64,000 nt of DNA, taken from contig CAWEYT010000010.1 of NCBI GenBank assembly GCA_963813375.1, positions 186,001 through 250,000 of the forward strand, written 5' to 3'. Below are positions 7,839 to 19,757 of the stretch, piece after piece. Source of the DNA: DASTFY01 sp963813375. GTDB taxonomy: Bacteria; Actinomycetota; Acidimicrobiia; Acidimicrobiales; Ilumatobacteraceae. Position numbers and translations under genes: made by a program. How positions within the stretch are numbered: position 1 is the stretch's first letter; each line of letters opens with the position of its first letter. The notes below the pieces were generated by a model. The model ran no database searches. It saw only the letters and a list, made by a program, of their open reading frames with translations, and had not been told where the DNA came from.

Positions 7839-9094
7839 GTCTGCTCCTGTGGGTTGTGCTGTGGCTTGTGCTGTGGCTTGTTCGGTGGGGCCTGATCCGG
7901 TCTACGACCAGCCACCGTCACGACGGCGTCGAGGACGGCCGCGGCCACGTGCCGCTTGTCGGCCAGTGGGACATTCTGCACCATGCCGTCCCGGTCGATG
8001 ATGGTCACGGCGTTGGTGTCGTGCTCGAACCCGACGCCCGGGGCCGAGACGTCGTTGGCCACGATCAGGTCGAGGTGCTTGCGACGCAGCTTGTCGGCGG
8101 CGTGCTCGGCGACGTTGACGGTCTCGGCCGCGAAGCCGACGAGCACCTGGCCGGGGCGCTTGCGCACGCCCAGCTCGGCGAGGATGTCGACCGTGGGCTC
8201 GAGCTCGATCCGGGGCGGCCCGGCGTCCTTCTTGATCTTGCCCTCGGCGGGCGCAACGGGGCGGAAGTCGGCGACCGCGGCGGCCATCACGACGACGTCC
8301 GCCTGATCGGACCGCCCGAACACGGCGTCGGCCATCTCGGCCGCCGTCTCCACGGGGATGACGTCCACCCCCGCGGGAACCGACCCGGCCACGGTCGACA
8401 CCAGCGTCACCTTGGCGCCCCGGCGGGCGGCCTCGGCGGCCACGGCGTACCCCTGCTTGCCCGACGACCGGTTGGTGATCACGCGCACCGCGTCGATCGG
8501 CTCACGCGTGCCGCCGGCGGTCACCAGCACGTGGAGGCCGGCCAGGTCGGCCGGTGTCAGCGCCTGCTCGGCGGCGGCCACGATGGCCTCCGGATCGGCC
8601 AGCCGGCCGGCGCCGACGTCGCCTCCGGCCAGGCGGCCGACGCCCGGGTCCACCACATGGGTGCCGCGGCGCCGCAACGTGGCCAGGTTCTCCTGGACCG
8701 CCGGGTGCTCCCACATCTCCGTGTGCATCGCCGGGCAGAGGACCACCGGCGCCCTCGTGGCCAGCAGGGTGGCCACCAGCAGGTCGCTCGAGATGCCCGC
8801 GGCGTAGGCGCCGATCAGCCGGGCCGTGGCCGGCGCCACCACCACGAGGTCGGCGGCCTGCCCGAGCCGGGTGTGCGGGATCGGGTCGGTGTCGTCCCAG
8901 AGGGAGGTGTGCGGGGGCTCCGAGGCCAGGGCGGCGAAGGTGGTGAGCCCCACGAAGCGCTCCGCCCCGCGGGTCAGGACCGGCACCACGTGCGCGCCCG
9001 CGTCGATCAGGCGACGGCAGACCTCGATGGCCTTGTAGGCAGCGATCCCGCCCGACACCCCCAGGACGATGCGTCGCCCTGTGAGGACGCCCAC
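7835..9094 (-). CDS. coaBC: Bifunctional phosphopantothenoylcysteine synthetase/decarboxylase
   Basis: Coenzyme A pathway enzyme of 419 residues. The N-terminal flavodoxin-like CoaC domain (about 1-180) has GVSGGIAAYKA and PAMHTEMW (the PxMNxxMW motif with His in place of Asn). The C-terminal CoaB domain (about 190-400) has TAGGTREPIDAVRVITN and EGKIKKDAG. The tail is an odd Pro/Gln/His repeat (PQHKPQHNPQ) coded by a 12-base tandem repeat. GTG start, with rpoZ just upstream and metK overlapping downstream. Confidence 0.95.
   Translation of the reverse strand: MGVLTGRRIVLGVSGGIAAYKAIEVCRRLIDAGAHVVPVLTRGAERFVGLTTFAALASEPPHTSLWDDTDPIPHTRLGQAADLVVVAPATARLIGAYAAGISSDLLVATLLATRAPVVLCPAMHTEMWEHPAVQENLATLRRRGTHVVDPGVGRLAGGDVGAGRLADPEAIVAAAEQALTPADLAGLHVLVTAGGTREPIDAVRVITNRSSGKQGYAVAAEAARRGAKVTLVSTVAGSVPAGVDVIPVETAAEMADAVFGRSDQADVVVMAAAVADFRPVAPAEGKIKKDAGPPRIELEPTVDILAELGVRKRPGQVLVGFAAETVNVAEHAADKLRRKHLDLIVANDVSAPGVGFEHDTNAVTIIDRDGMVQNVPLADKRHVAAAVLDAVVTVAGRRPDQAPPNKPQHKPQHNPQEQT
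7854..7881 (-). repeat. coaBC: 12-base tandem repeat in the 3' end of coaBC
   Basis: TTGTGCTGTGGC occurs twice in direct succession (7854-7865 and 7866-7877) followed by a partial third copy. It codes the PQHKPQHN tail of CoaBC. Copy-number change would alter only the disordered C-terminus. Confidence 0.7.
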
Positions 9095-9101
9095 GGCTCG
9101 T

Positions 9102-9411
9102 TCAGCCGATCTGGTCGGGCGCCCCGTCGCCCGCCAGCCGCCGCCTCGCCGTCCTCGGGCTCCTCGGGGAGCTCAACCGGGACGATCTTGTCGGCGGCGA
9201 TCTCCTCGAAGCCGATCGAGAGCGGCTTGCGGGACACCGAGGTCACCTGCGGCGGCACGACGGCCCCCAGGCCTTCTCCGAGCTGCCCGAAGTAGGAGTT
9301 GATCTGACGAGCCCGGCGGGAGGCCAGCGTCACCAGCGCGAACTTGGAGTCGACCCGGCCGAGGAGCTCCTCGATGGCAGGGTTCATCATCGTGTCGTGG
9401 GTGCGAGCCAT
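9102..9411 (-). CDS. rpoZ: RNA polymerase omega subunit, probable 3' frame break
   Basis: Omega helps assemble RNA polymerase by holding beta'. MMNPAIEELLGRVDSKFALVTLASRRARQINSYF contains the conserved DSKF and RAR-x-IN signatures, and SVSRKPLSIGFEEIAADKI completes the domain. As read, the frame runs past the coaBC start to 9007 with an implausible Trp/Ser-rich tail. A one-base shift near 9135 gives the natural end DGAPDQIG with a stop at 9102-9104, eight bases before coaBC. About 102 residues. The order mihF-gmk-rpoZ-coaBC-metK is typically actinobacterial. Confidence 0.85.
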
Positions 9412-9474
9412 CCGTCCTCCGGCTGTGTGAGCCGGACAAGCTTACCTGCCGGTGTCCCTGACCGGCGGATCACG

Positions 9475-10080
9475 TTACGGCCCGTTGCGCCCGGGCTCCG
9501 CACGGACCGCCTCGATGATGTCCAGCATCTCCTTGATCGTCTGCTCCAGGTCGCCGTTGACGACCACGTGGTCGGCGAGAGCCATCCCCACGGGCTCCTC
9601 GTCCTCGGCCTTCTGGAGCCGCTGCGCGACCTTGGCGTGGGGATCGCCCCGACCCACGAGGCGCCGCTGCTGCTCGTCACGGGTGGGCGGGAGGACGAAG
9701 ATGAGGAGGGCGTCGGGCTGCAGCTCCTTGATCTGCCGTGCGCCGTCGACCTCGATCTCGAGCACCAGGTCCCGGTCGGAGGGCACCTCCGGCGTCGGGG
9801 TGCCGTAGTAGTTGTCCAGGAACTCGGTCCACTCGACGAACCCGCCGGCCCGGATCCGCTCCTCGAACGCGGTGCGGTCGACGAACACGTACGCCGAACC
9901 GGACTCACCCTCGCGGCGGGCGCGCGTGGTCCACGATCGGCTCAACCAGAGGCGCGGATCCCGGTCGACGAGGGCGTCGACGATCGTGCTCTTGCCGACC
10001 CCGCCGGGGCCGGACACGACGATGACGAGGGGAGAGCTCCCGCTCGATGTGGAGGCGGACGTCGGCGGCGGTTCAGCCAA
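9475..10080 (-). CDS. gmk: Guanylate kinase
   Basis: Phosphorylates GMP to GDP with ATP. GPGGVGKST is the P-loop, RSWTTRARREGE the GMP-binding region, and FVEWTEFLDNYYGTP and EIEVDGARQIK complete the family pattern. Length 201 residues is normal. The only available start before the P-loop is TTG at 10078-10080, which lies 2 bases from the mihF stop. No ATG or GTG is found in the interval. Confidence 0.94.
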   Translation of the reverse strand: MAEPPPTSASTSSGSSPLVIVVSGPGGVGKSTIVDALVDRDPRLWLSRSWTTRARREGESGSAYVFVDRTAFEERIRAGGFVEWTEFLDNYYGTPTPEVPSDRDLVLEIEVDGARQIKELQPDALLIFVLPPTRDEQQRRLVGRGDPHAKVAQRLQKAEDEEPVGMALADHVVVNGDLEQTIKEMLDIIEAVRAEPGRNGP

Positions 10081-10387
10081 GCTGCTGGCGCAACGCCTGG
10101 CGTTGCTGGTCGCCGAGGCCCTTGACCCGGCGGTTCTCGGCGATGCCGATCTCCTCCATCAGGCGGCGGGCCTTGACCTTCCCCACACCGGGGAGGGACT
10201 CCAGGAAGGTGACGACCTTGAGCCGACCTATGGCGTCCTCCGTGTCGGCCCGGTCGAGGGCCTCGCCCAAGGTCAGCGAGCCCATCTTGAGCTTCTCCTT
10301 GGTCACGGCGAAGGCCTTACGGGCCTCGGCCGCCTTCTGCAGCGCCGCTTCGCGCTGTTCGGGGCTGAGGGACGGGGGCGTAGCCAT
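10073..10387 (-). CDS. mihF: Integration host factor, actinobacterial type (mIHF)
   Basis: Small DNA-binding nucleoid protein of 104 residues. LPGVGKVKARRLMEEIGIAENRRVKGLG is the helix-two-turn-helix (H2TH) region that defines mIHF, and the N-terminal helix carries AAEARKAFAVTKEKLK. It is unrelated to the HU/IHF fold. The ATG at 10385-10387 gives the usual N-terminus. The position just upstream of gmk is a hallmark of actinobacteria. Confidence 0.93.
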   Translation of the reverse strand: MATPPSLSPEQREAALQKAAEARKAFAVTKEKLKMGSLTLGEALDRADTEDAIGRLKVVTFLESLPGVGKVKARRLMEEIGIAENRRVKGLGDQQRQALRQQLG

Positions 10388-10478
10388 GCGGAGCACCCTA
10401 GCGCGCGGGTCTGACGCCCCTCGGGCATGCTGACCTGGACCCATCTCTCATCGGCGGGCGCCTCTCGACCGGGCGGGC

Positions 10479-11210
10479 TCAGTCTGCGAGCGCCTCCGCG
10501 ACCTCGTCGGCCACGGCCGCGGCCGCACGTCTCCGATCGGAAGCGCCGGTGACCGCCCGACCGACGACCAGGAGGTCGGCGCCGGCCGCCACCGTCGCGC
10601 CGGGCGTGGCGATGCGGGCCTGGTCGTCGGCCGATGCGCCCGCTGGGCGTACGCCGGGACAGACGGTCACCGCGCCGGGGTACAGGGCTCGCGCCCGCAT
10701 CACGTCGACCGGCGAGCAGACGAGGCCCGGGCACCGCGCGGCACGAGCCACGGCCACCCGCTGGTCGAACACGTCAGGCCCGGCGTCGCCGTCGCTGGTC
10801 AGCACCGTCACCCCGAGCGTGACGGGCGTCGCGTGGCCGGCGTCGGCGGCGCCGCGCTCGAAGCCCTCCACCGCGGCCCGCACCATCGCGTCCCCACCGG
10901 CGGTGTGGGTGGTCAGGTACCGGGCGCCCGTCCGGCCGACGACGCGGGCCGCTCCCCCCACGGTCGTCGGGATGTCGTGCAGCTTGAGGTCGGCGAACAC
11001 GTCGAGCCCGAACCCGTCCAGCCCGGCATCGATGCCCAACTCGAGCGGCGCCGTGAGGGCGGCCGGTCCGACCGCGCTGAAGAGCTGCAGCCCGACCTTG
11101 GCCACGCCGAACCACGGGTGGAGCTCGCGCAGCATGGCCATGGCCTCGTCGAGCGAGTCCACGTCGAGTGCCAGGGCGAGATGGGCGCGAGCGGGGTGAG
11201 GTGATGTCAT
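10479..11210 (-). CDS. pyrF: Orotidine 5'-phosphate decarboxylase
   Basis: Last step of UMP synthesis. LALALDVDSLDEAMAML is strand 1 with the substrate-binding Asp, and DVFADLKLHDIPTTV carries the catalytic DxKxxD signature. VCPGVRP and DLLVVGRAVTGA bind phosphate. 243 residues. The ATG overlaps the pyrD stop (ATGA). It is the last pyr gene, followed by a gap of about 90 bases to mihF. Confidence 0.95.
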   Translation of the reverse strand: MTSPHPARAHLALALDVDSLDEAMAMLRELHPWFGVAKVGLQLFSAVGPAALTAPLELGIDAGLDGFGLDVFADLKLHDIPTTVGGAARVVGRTGARYLTTHTAGGDAMVRAAVEGFERGAADAGHATPVTLGVTVLTSDGDAGPDVFDQRVAVARAARCPGLVCSPVDVMRARALYPGAVTVCPGVRPAGASADDQARIATPGATVAAGADLLVVGRAVTGASDRRRAAAAVADEVAEALAD

Positions 11211-12119
11211 GGCAACCCTCCCCGGTGGGCCGCGCCCACGGCATCGCCGACCGCCGCCAGCCCGCGGGCAGCCGCCCAGGCCCGCAGCTCCGACAGCACC
11301 CGGGCCGGCGCCCGCGGGTCGGCGAAGGTGGCCGTGCCGACCTGCACGGCACGGGCGCCGGCCAGCATCAGCTCGGCGGCGTGGTCCGCGGTGACGACGC
11401 CGCCGACGCCCACGATGGGGAAGTCCGGCGCGACGGCGGCGACGTCGAACACCGCCCGCACGGCCACGGGGCGGATGGCCGGCCCGGAGAGCCCGCCCCC
11501 GCCGTTGCCCAGCACGGCCCGGCCCGTGCGCGGGTCGAGCACCAGGCCGAGCAGGGTGTTGACGAGCGTCACGGCCTCGGCTCCACCGTCGCGGGCGGCC
11601 AGCGGCGATGTCGGGCAGCTCGTGGGTCGTGGCGCCGAGCTTGGCCCAGCGGGGACGCCGGCACCCGCTGGTGGCCTCCATCGCCGCCCGGGTGGCCACG
11701 GCCGAGTGGGAGAACATGTGCCGGCGGTCCTCCAGGTTCGGGCAGGAGAGGTTCACCTCCACGGCGACCACCTCCGCCGGGGCGCGAGCCAGGAGGTCGG
11801 CCGCGGCGCGGTACTCATCGACCGTCCGTCCCCAGATGCTGGCCACCACGCGCGCGCCGGTCTCCAGGAGCGCGGGCAGGTCGTCCCTCAGCCAGGCGGC
11901 CACGCCCGGACCCTGGAGCCCGACCGCGTTCAGCATCCCGGCCGGCGTCGGGTGCAGCCTGGGCGCCGGGTTCCCGGCCCAGGCGAACGCGGCCAGCGAC
12001 TTGACGACGACGGCACCGAGCGAGCCGAGATCCACGTAGGGCGCCAATTCGGCTCCGTGACCGGCGGTGCCGGACGCCGTCATCACCGGGTTCGGCAGGG
12101 TGACGGAGCCGATGCGCAC
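11207..12119 (-). CDS. pyrD: Dihydroorotate dehydrogenase, class 1, frame-shifted
   Basis: Oxidises dihydroorotate to orotate. The N-terminal half (IGSVTLPNPVMTASGTAGHG, NAVGLQGPGV, VEVNLSCPNL with the catalytic Cys of class 1 enzymes) is read from the GTG at 12117-12119. The C-terminal half (TLVNTLLGL, FPIVGVGGVVTADHAAELMLAGARAVQVGTA) is in the next frame, and one extra C near 11598 separates them. Corrected length is 303 residues. Sequence resembles class 1B, which needs the PyrK electron-transfer subunit, yet no pyrK lies in this operon. Confidence 0.9.
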
Positions 12120-12123
12120 GCGT

Positions 12124-12159
12124 CATGTCAGGCGGTTCGGGCATGTCGGGCGGTTCAGG
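12124..12159. repeat. 18-base imperfect tandem repeat between carB and pyrD
   Basis: Two adjacent 18-base units starting CATGTC differ at two positions. They fill about half of the 81-base carB-pyrD gap, just upstream of the pyrD start. Function unknown. Confidence 0.6.
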
Positions 12160-12200
12160 CGGGAGGCCGGACCGGGTGCGGTGGGCCCACCCGCGCCGCG

Positions 12201-15528
<3,328 letters not shown>

Positions 15529-15541
15529 CAGGCTGCCTCTC

Positions 15542-16709
15542 TCAAGATGGCACCGGATCGGGGTCGGGCAGACCGATGGGCTCGTGGCCCTCCTGGGCAG
15601 TCGTCGCGAAGGCGGTCCACCCGCGGGAGCCGGCCATCAGGCTGGCGAACTCACCGAAGAGGTACCGGCTGTCGTGCGGGCCCGGGGCCCGCCTCCGGGT
15701 GGTACTGCACGCTGAAGGCGGGAGCACCGAGCACCCGCATCCCCTCGCACACGCCGTCGTTCAGGTTGACGTGGGTGAGCTCGGCCCGCCCGGCCAGCGA
15801 GTCGGCGGCCACGGCGAAGTTGTGGTTCTGGCTGGTGATCTCCACCTTGCCCGGTCGAGAGCCGCTGGACAGGGTGGTTGCCGCCGTGGTGGCCGAACGG
15901 CAGCTTCACCGTCTCGGCGCCGATGGCCCGGGCCAGCAGCTGGTGCCCGAGACAGATGCCGAAGACCGGCACGCTGCCGATGAGGTCCCGGACGGCCTCG
16001 ACCGCGTACGGAACCATGGCCGGGTCACCAGGACCGTTGGACAGGAACACCCCGTCCGGCTCCAGCGCCAGGACATCGGCCGCGGACGTGGACGCCGGCA
16101 CCACCTCGACGGTGCCGAGCCCCGCCAACTGCCGCAGGATGGTCCGCTTGATGCCGAAGTCGTAGGCCACGACCCGGAACGAGCCGCCGCCGACGACGCG
16201 TGTACGGCCTCGGCGTGGTGACCTGGGCCACAAGGTCGATCCCGCCCGTCCCTGGTTCGCCGAGCGCCACGGCCCGCAGCACGGCCTCGGGCGCGTCACC
16301 GAAGGCGCCGGGGACCGCGCCGCCATGACGGAGCAAGCGGGTGAGGCGCCGCGTGTCGACCCCCGCGATGCCGGCGATCCCGTAGCCCCTGAGCAGGCTG
16401 TCGAGATCACCGTCGGCCCGCCAGTTGGACCGGCGCCGGGCCAGCTCGCGGACCACCACCCCTCGGCAGAACGGCCGGCGAGCCTCGAAGTCGGTGCGGT
16501 TCACGCCGTAGTTGCCGATGTGGGGGTTGGTGAACGAGATGATCTGCCCCGCGTAGCTCGGATCGGTGACCACCTCCTGGTAGCCGGAGAGGACCGTGTT
16601 GAAGACCACCTCGCCCGCGGCCACGCCGCTCGGCGGTTCGGCCCCGATCAGTTCGCCCTCGAACACCGACCCGTCGGCCAGGACGAGCGCGCCCCTCGCG
16701 TACCGTCAC
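15542..16709 (-). CDS. carA: Carbamoyl-phosphate synthase small subunit, four frame breaks
   Basis: Glutaminase subunit that feeds ammonia to CarB. Pieces in successive frames join in the right order: ALVLADGSVFEGELIGAEP, VLSGYQEVVTDPSYAGQIISFTNPHIGNYG, FRVVAYDFGIKRTILRQLA, FGICLGHQLLARAIG (catalytic Cys in GxCLGH), KLPFGHHGGNHPV, VEITSQNHNFAV, and VQYHPEAGPGPHDSRYLF (catalytic His). Single extra C or G bases near 16690, 16198, 15850 and 15686 explain every switch. The GTG at 16707-16709 follows AGGAG by 7 bases. Corrected length 387 residues is normal. Sequencing error is far more likely than decay. Confidence 0.9.
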
Positions 16710-16782
16710 CCGCTACTCCTCGGCCGCATGACAATGCACGCTAACGCATGGTCATGCGCTGGGTTCATCGGGCGACGGCCGA

Positions 16783-18071
16783 TCATCGCTGGGCCTCGCC
16801 GTCGCGGACGACGAACTCGCCGCCGAGCAGGGTGTGGCGGACCTTGCCTCGCAGGCGGCGGCCCGCGTACGGCGTGTTGCGGGCCCTGCTGGCCAGCGCG
16901 CCCGGGTCGACGACCCACTCGTGGCTCGGGTCGATGACGCACAGGTGGGCCGGCCGGCCCGGCTCGATCGGTCCCCCGTGGTCGGCCAGACCGGCGATGG
17001 TCGCCGGCTGCCATGACAACAGCGCCAGCACCCGCTCGATGGGGAGGTCGAGCTCCGTCAGGGCCAGGCGCCAGCGCCGTCTCCAGGCCCAGCATGCCCG
17101 GGGGCGCCTGGTCGAACGGCAGCTCTTTCAGGTGCGGGGCGTGGGGCGCGTGATCCGTGGCGATGGCGTCGAGCGCGCCGTCCGCCAGCCCGGCGCGGAC
17201 CGCGGACCGGTCCTCCTCGGTGCGCAGCGGCGGGTTGACCTTGAAGACGGGGTCGTAACCCGCGCAGGCGGCGTGGGTCAGCGTGAAGTGGTGTGTCGTG
17301 GCCTCGGCCGTGACCGGCAGACCCGCTGCTCGCGCGCGCTCGGACCATGGCGAGGGAGCCGGCGGTGGACAGGTGCTGGAAGTGCACCCGGGCACTGGTC
17401 AGTCGGGCGAGGGCCAGGTCGCGCTGGACCATCAGCTCCTCCGCCTCGCGCGGCTGGCCGGGCAGCCCCAGGCGGCTGGACCACTCCCCCTCGTGCATGG
17501 CGCCGCCCTGGGCGATGGCCTCGTCCTCGCAGTGCTGGGCCAGGATCACGTCGAGGTCCGACGCGTACTCCATCGCCCGCCGCATCATGCGAGCGTCCTG
17601 CACGCCCCGGCCGTCGTCGGTGAACAGCCGCACACCCAGCGCCGCCATCTCCCCGATCGGGGCCAGCTTCTCGCCCTCCCGCCCGACCGTGATGGCACCG
17701 GCGACGTGGACGTCGCACAGTGCCGAGCGACCGAGGTCGAGCACCTCGTGGACCATGGCGGCGGAGTCGATGGCCGGAGTGGTGTTGGGCATGGCCACGA
17801 GCGCGGTGTACCCGCCGAGCGCGCCGGCCCGGCTCCCGGTCTCCACGGTCTCCGCTTCCTCGTGGCCCGGCTGGCGGAGGTGGGTGTGGAGATCGACCAG
17901 GCCGGGCGACACGGTGCAACCTCCCGCATCGACGACCTCGTCCGCGGTGAGATCGTCGCCGACCGCGACGACGCGCCCGTCCTCCACCACGACATCGGCC
18001 CGCCGGGAGCCATGGGCGTCGACCACCGTGCCGCCCTTGATGACGACCTGAGGCATCGCCAGTTCAGGCAT
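16783..18071 (-). CDS. pyrC: Dihydroorotase, two frame breaks
   Basis: Cyclises carbamoyl-aspartate to dihydroorotate. VDLHTHLRQPGHE carries the metal-binding HxH, followed by AMPNTTPAID, FTDDGRGVQD, and DAIATDHAPHA with the catalytic Asp. Breaks near 17335 (after AMVRAR) and 17071 (after LETALA) restore to TAEATTHHFTLTH and LALTELDLPIERVLALLS, ending GKVRHTLLGGEFVVRDG. Corrected length about 428 residues. The ATG overlaps the pyrB stop region by 8 bases. Confidence 0.92.
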
Positions 18072-19080
18072 CAGGGGCTCCCGTCAGCGGCACGCCCGAG
18101 CCGAGCAGCCGGTAGAGCACGGCCATGCGCACCGCGACGCCGTTGGCCACCTGGTGGGTGATGACGGCGTTGGGCCGGTCGGCCACCTCCGGCGCGATCT
18201 CGACCCCGCGGTTCATCGGGCCGGGATGCATGACGAGCGCGTCACCGGGCATGCGGTTCGCCCGCTCCGGGGTCAGGCCGAAGCGCGTCGTGTACTCCCG
18301 CAGGGTCGGCACCAGCGCCTGCTCCTGCCGTTCGAGCTGCATGCGCAGCACGTAGGCCACATCGAGCTTCGGGAGGACGTCGTCGAGGTCGGTGGTGACC
18401 GTCAGGTCGGATCCCCAGCCGGCCACGCTGGGCGGGAGGAGGGTGCGAGGGGCGATCAGGGTGACCGTCGCGCCGAGCGCCTGGAAGGCCTGGACGTTCG
18501 AGCGGGCCACCCGGGAGTGCTTGACGTCGCCCAGGATGCCGATGTGGAGGCCCTCGAGGGGTGGCCGGCCCTCGGCCACCGCGGTCCGCGCCGCCGGGTG
18601 CTCGGTGCGGATGGTGTAGGCGTCGAGCAGGGCCTGGGTCGGGTGCTGGTGCCAGCCGTCGCCGGCGTTGATGATGCTGGCGCTCGTCCAGCGGGAGAGC
18701 TGCCACGGCACGCCCGACGAGCGGTGACGCACGATCGCGGCGTCGATCCCCATGGCGTCGAGGGTCTCCACCGTGTCGCGCAGGCTCTCGCCCTTGTTGA
18801 CGCTGGAGGAGGAGGCCGAGAAGGTCATGGTGTCGGCCGAGAGGCGTTTGGCGGCCGTCTCGAACGACAGCCGGGTGCGGGTCGAGTCCTCGAAGAAGAG
18901 CGAGAGGACGGTCCGGCCGCGCAGGGCCGGCACCTTGGGCACGGGCCGGCGGCACACCTCGACCATGTGGTCGGTGAGGTCGAGCACGTCGATCAGGTCG
19001 TCGACGGACAGCTCCTCGATGGAGCGGAGGTGCTGCGCCTGGCCGGCGGTCGGGCCGAGAAGCTCCAGTTGCTTGCTCAT
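18064..19080 (-). CDS. pyrB: Aspartate carbamoyltransferase catalytic subunit
   Basis: Joins carbamoyl phosphate and aspartate. FEDSTRTRLSFETAAKRL contains the STRTR carbamoyl-phosphate motif, GDGWHQHPTQALLDAYTI is the HPTQ block, and MHPGPMNRGVEI the aspartate loop. 338 residues, intact. No pyrI regulatory subunit is nearby, as usual for the type co-operating with PyrR or PyrC. The ATG overlaps pyrR by 4 bases. Confidence 0.96.
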   Translation of the reverse strand: MSKQLELLGPTAGQAQHLRSIEELSVDDLIDVLDLTDHMVEVCRRPVPKVPALRGRTVLSLFFEDSTRTRLSFETAAKRLSADTMTFSASSSSVNKGESLRDTVETLDAMGIDAAIVRHRSSGVPWQLSRWTSASIINAGDGWHQHPTQALLDAYTIRTEHPAARTAVAEGRPPLEGLHIGILGDVKHSRVARSNVQAFQALGATVTLIAPRTLLPPSVAGWGSDLTVTTDLDDVLPKLDVAYVLRMQLERQEQALVPTLREYTTRFGLTPERANRMPGDALVMHPGPMNRGVEIAPEVADRPNAVITHQVANGVAVRMAVLYRLLGSGVPLTGAPDA

Positions 19081-19670
19081 GGGGCCACCACCGTTCCGAT
19101 CTCGACGCCCTCCGGGCTCACGCGGACCTCCTCGTCGGCGCCGGTGGGCAGGTTCTTGCCCACGTAGTCGGGCCGGATCGGCAGCTCCCGGTGTCCCCGG
19201 TCGACCAGCACGGCGAGCTGCACGGCGCGGGGCCGGCCGTAGTCGTTGAGGGCGTCGAGGGCGGCTCGCACGGTCCGGCCGGTGAAGAGCACGTCGTCCA
19301 CCAGCACCACGACCCGCCCGTCGAGCAGCCCCGGGATGCTGGTGATCGAACCCGGGACCACCGGTCGCAGCCCGATGTCGTCGCGGTGCAGGCTGACGTC
19401 GAGCACCCCCGAGGCCGGTGGCGTGTGCCCCTCGATGCCGGCGATGGCGCCCGCCAGCGCCTCGGCCAGCCAGGTCCCTCCGTTCGCCAGCCCGATCACC
19501 GCCACGTCCTCGACACCACGGTTGCGTTCCACGATCTCGTGGGCGATGCGGGTGACGGCCCGGCGGATGTCGTCGGCGGAGAGCACCTGGGCCCGGGCAT
19601 GAAAAGCGCCCCCTCTCGGGGGGCGCACGGTGCTCGCCTCGGTGGGCGGCCGCGGGATCGCAGCGCTCAT
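19077..19670 (-). CDS. pyrR: PyrR: pyr mRNA-binding attenuation protein / uracil phosphoribosyltransferase
   Basis: RNA-binding regulator that senses UMP and also has weak UPRTase activity. IRRAVTRIAHEIVERN is the family opening and VVVLVDDVLFTGRTVRAAL the PRPP-binding loop. The ATG at 19668-19670 has a very strong Shine-Dalgarno (GGAGGAGG), giving a 28-residue N-terminal extension before the usual PyrR start. An intrinsic terminator-like hairpin lies inside that extension. A GTG at 19584-19586 would give the standard length. So the first ~28 codons may act as a leader-peptide-like sensor fused to PyrR. Confidence 0.92.
   Translation of the reverse strand: MSAAIPRPPTEASTVRPPRGGAFHARAQVLSADDIRRAVTRIAHEIVERNRGVEDVAVIGLANGGTWLAEALAGAIAGIEGHTPPASGVLDVSLHRDDIGLRPVVPGSITSIPGLLDGRVVVLVDDVLFTGRTVRAALDALNDYGRPRAVQLAVLVDRGHRELPIRPDYVGKNLPTGADEEVRVSPEGVEIGTVVAP
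19602..19626 (-). terminator. Intrinsic terminator-like hairpin inside the 5' end of pyrR (putative attenuator)
   Basis: On the minus strand GCGCCCCC pairs perfectly with GGGGGCGC over 8 bp around loop CGAGA, followed at once by TTTT. It lies 44-65 bases after the ATG at 19670, within the N-terminal extension of PyrR and downstream of the PyrR-binding hairpin. The U-tract is short, so efficiency is uncertain. Confidence 0.6.
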
Positions 19671-19675
19671 GTAGT

Positions 19676-19683
19676 CCTCCTCC
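19676..19683 (-). promoter_or_regulatory. Strong Shine-Dalgarno GGAGGAGG for pyrR
   Basis: Eight purines, 5 bases before the ATG at 19670, overlapping the 3' foot of the PyrR-binding hairpin by two bases. Bound PyrR would therefore cover the ribosome site. Confidence 0.7.
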
Positions 19684-19712
19684 GTACGGGCCTCACGGGA
19701 CCCACTTGACGG
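19682..19712 (-). promoter_or_regulatory. PyrR-binding RNA hairpin (pyr operon operator)
   Basis: The minus-strand RNA folds as a lower stem CCGU/ACGG, a 5' bulge CAA, a 7-bp upper stem, and the hexaloop CCGUGA closed by GGUC/GGCC. This fits the PyrR consensus (ARUC-CNGNGA-GGYU) at all loop positions and preserves the known bulged two-stem shape. It begins about 2 bases after the predicted transcription start and ends in the Shine-Dalgarno. Confidence 0.75.
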
Positions 19713-19720
19713 CTGCCGTC

Positions 19721-19726
19721 ACCCTA
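19721..19726 (-). promoter_or_regulatory. -10-like box TAGGGT of the pyr operon promoter
   Basis: A TANNNT hexamer in the 87-base nusB-pyrR gap. A start about 7 bases downstream (near 19714) would place the PyrR hairpin at the very 5' end of the mRNA. No convincing -35 was seen. Confidence 0.4.
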
Positions 19727-19757
19727 GCGACCGCGGCCGCCTCCGCCGCGGATGTCG

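Noticed and set aside
10479..12119. An apparent PyrD-PyrF fusion
   Set aside because: The joined frame passes through a non-homologous Arg/Gly-rich stretch caused by the base gain near 11598. Normal pyrD stop and overlapping pyrF ATG exist in the proper frames.
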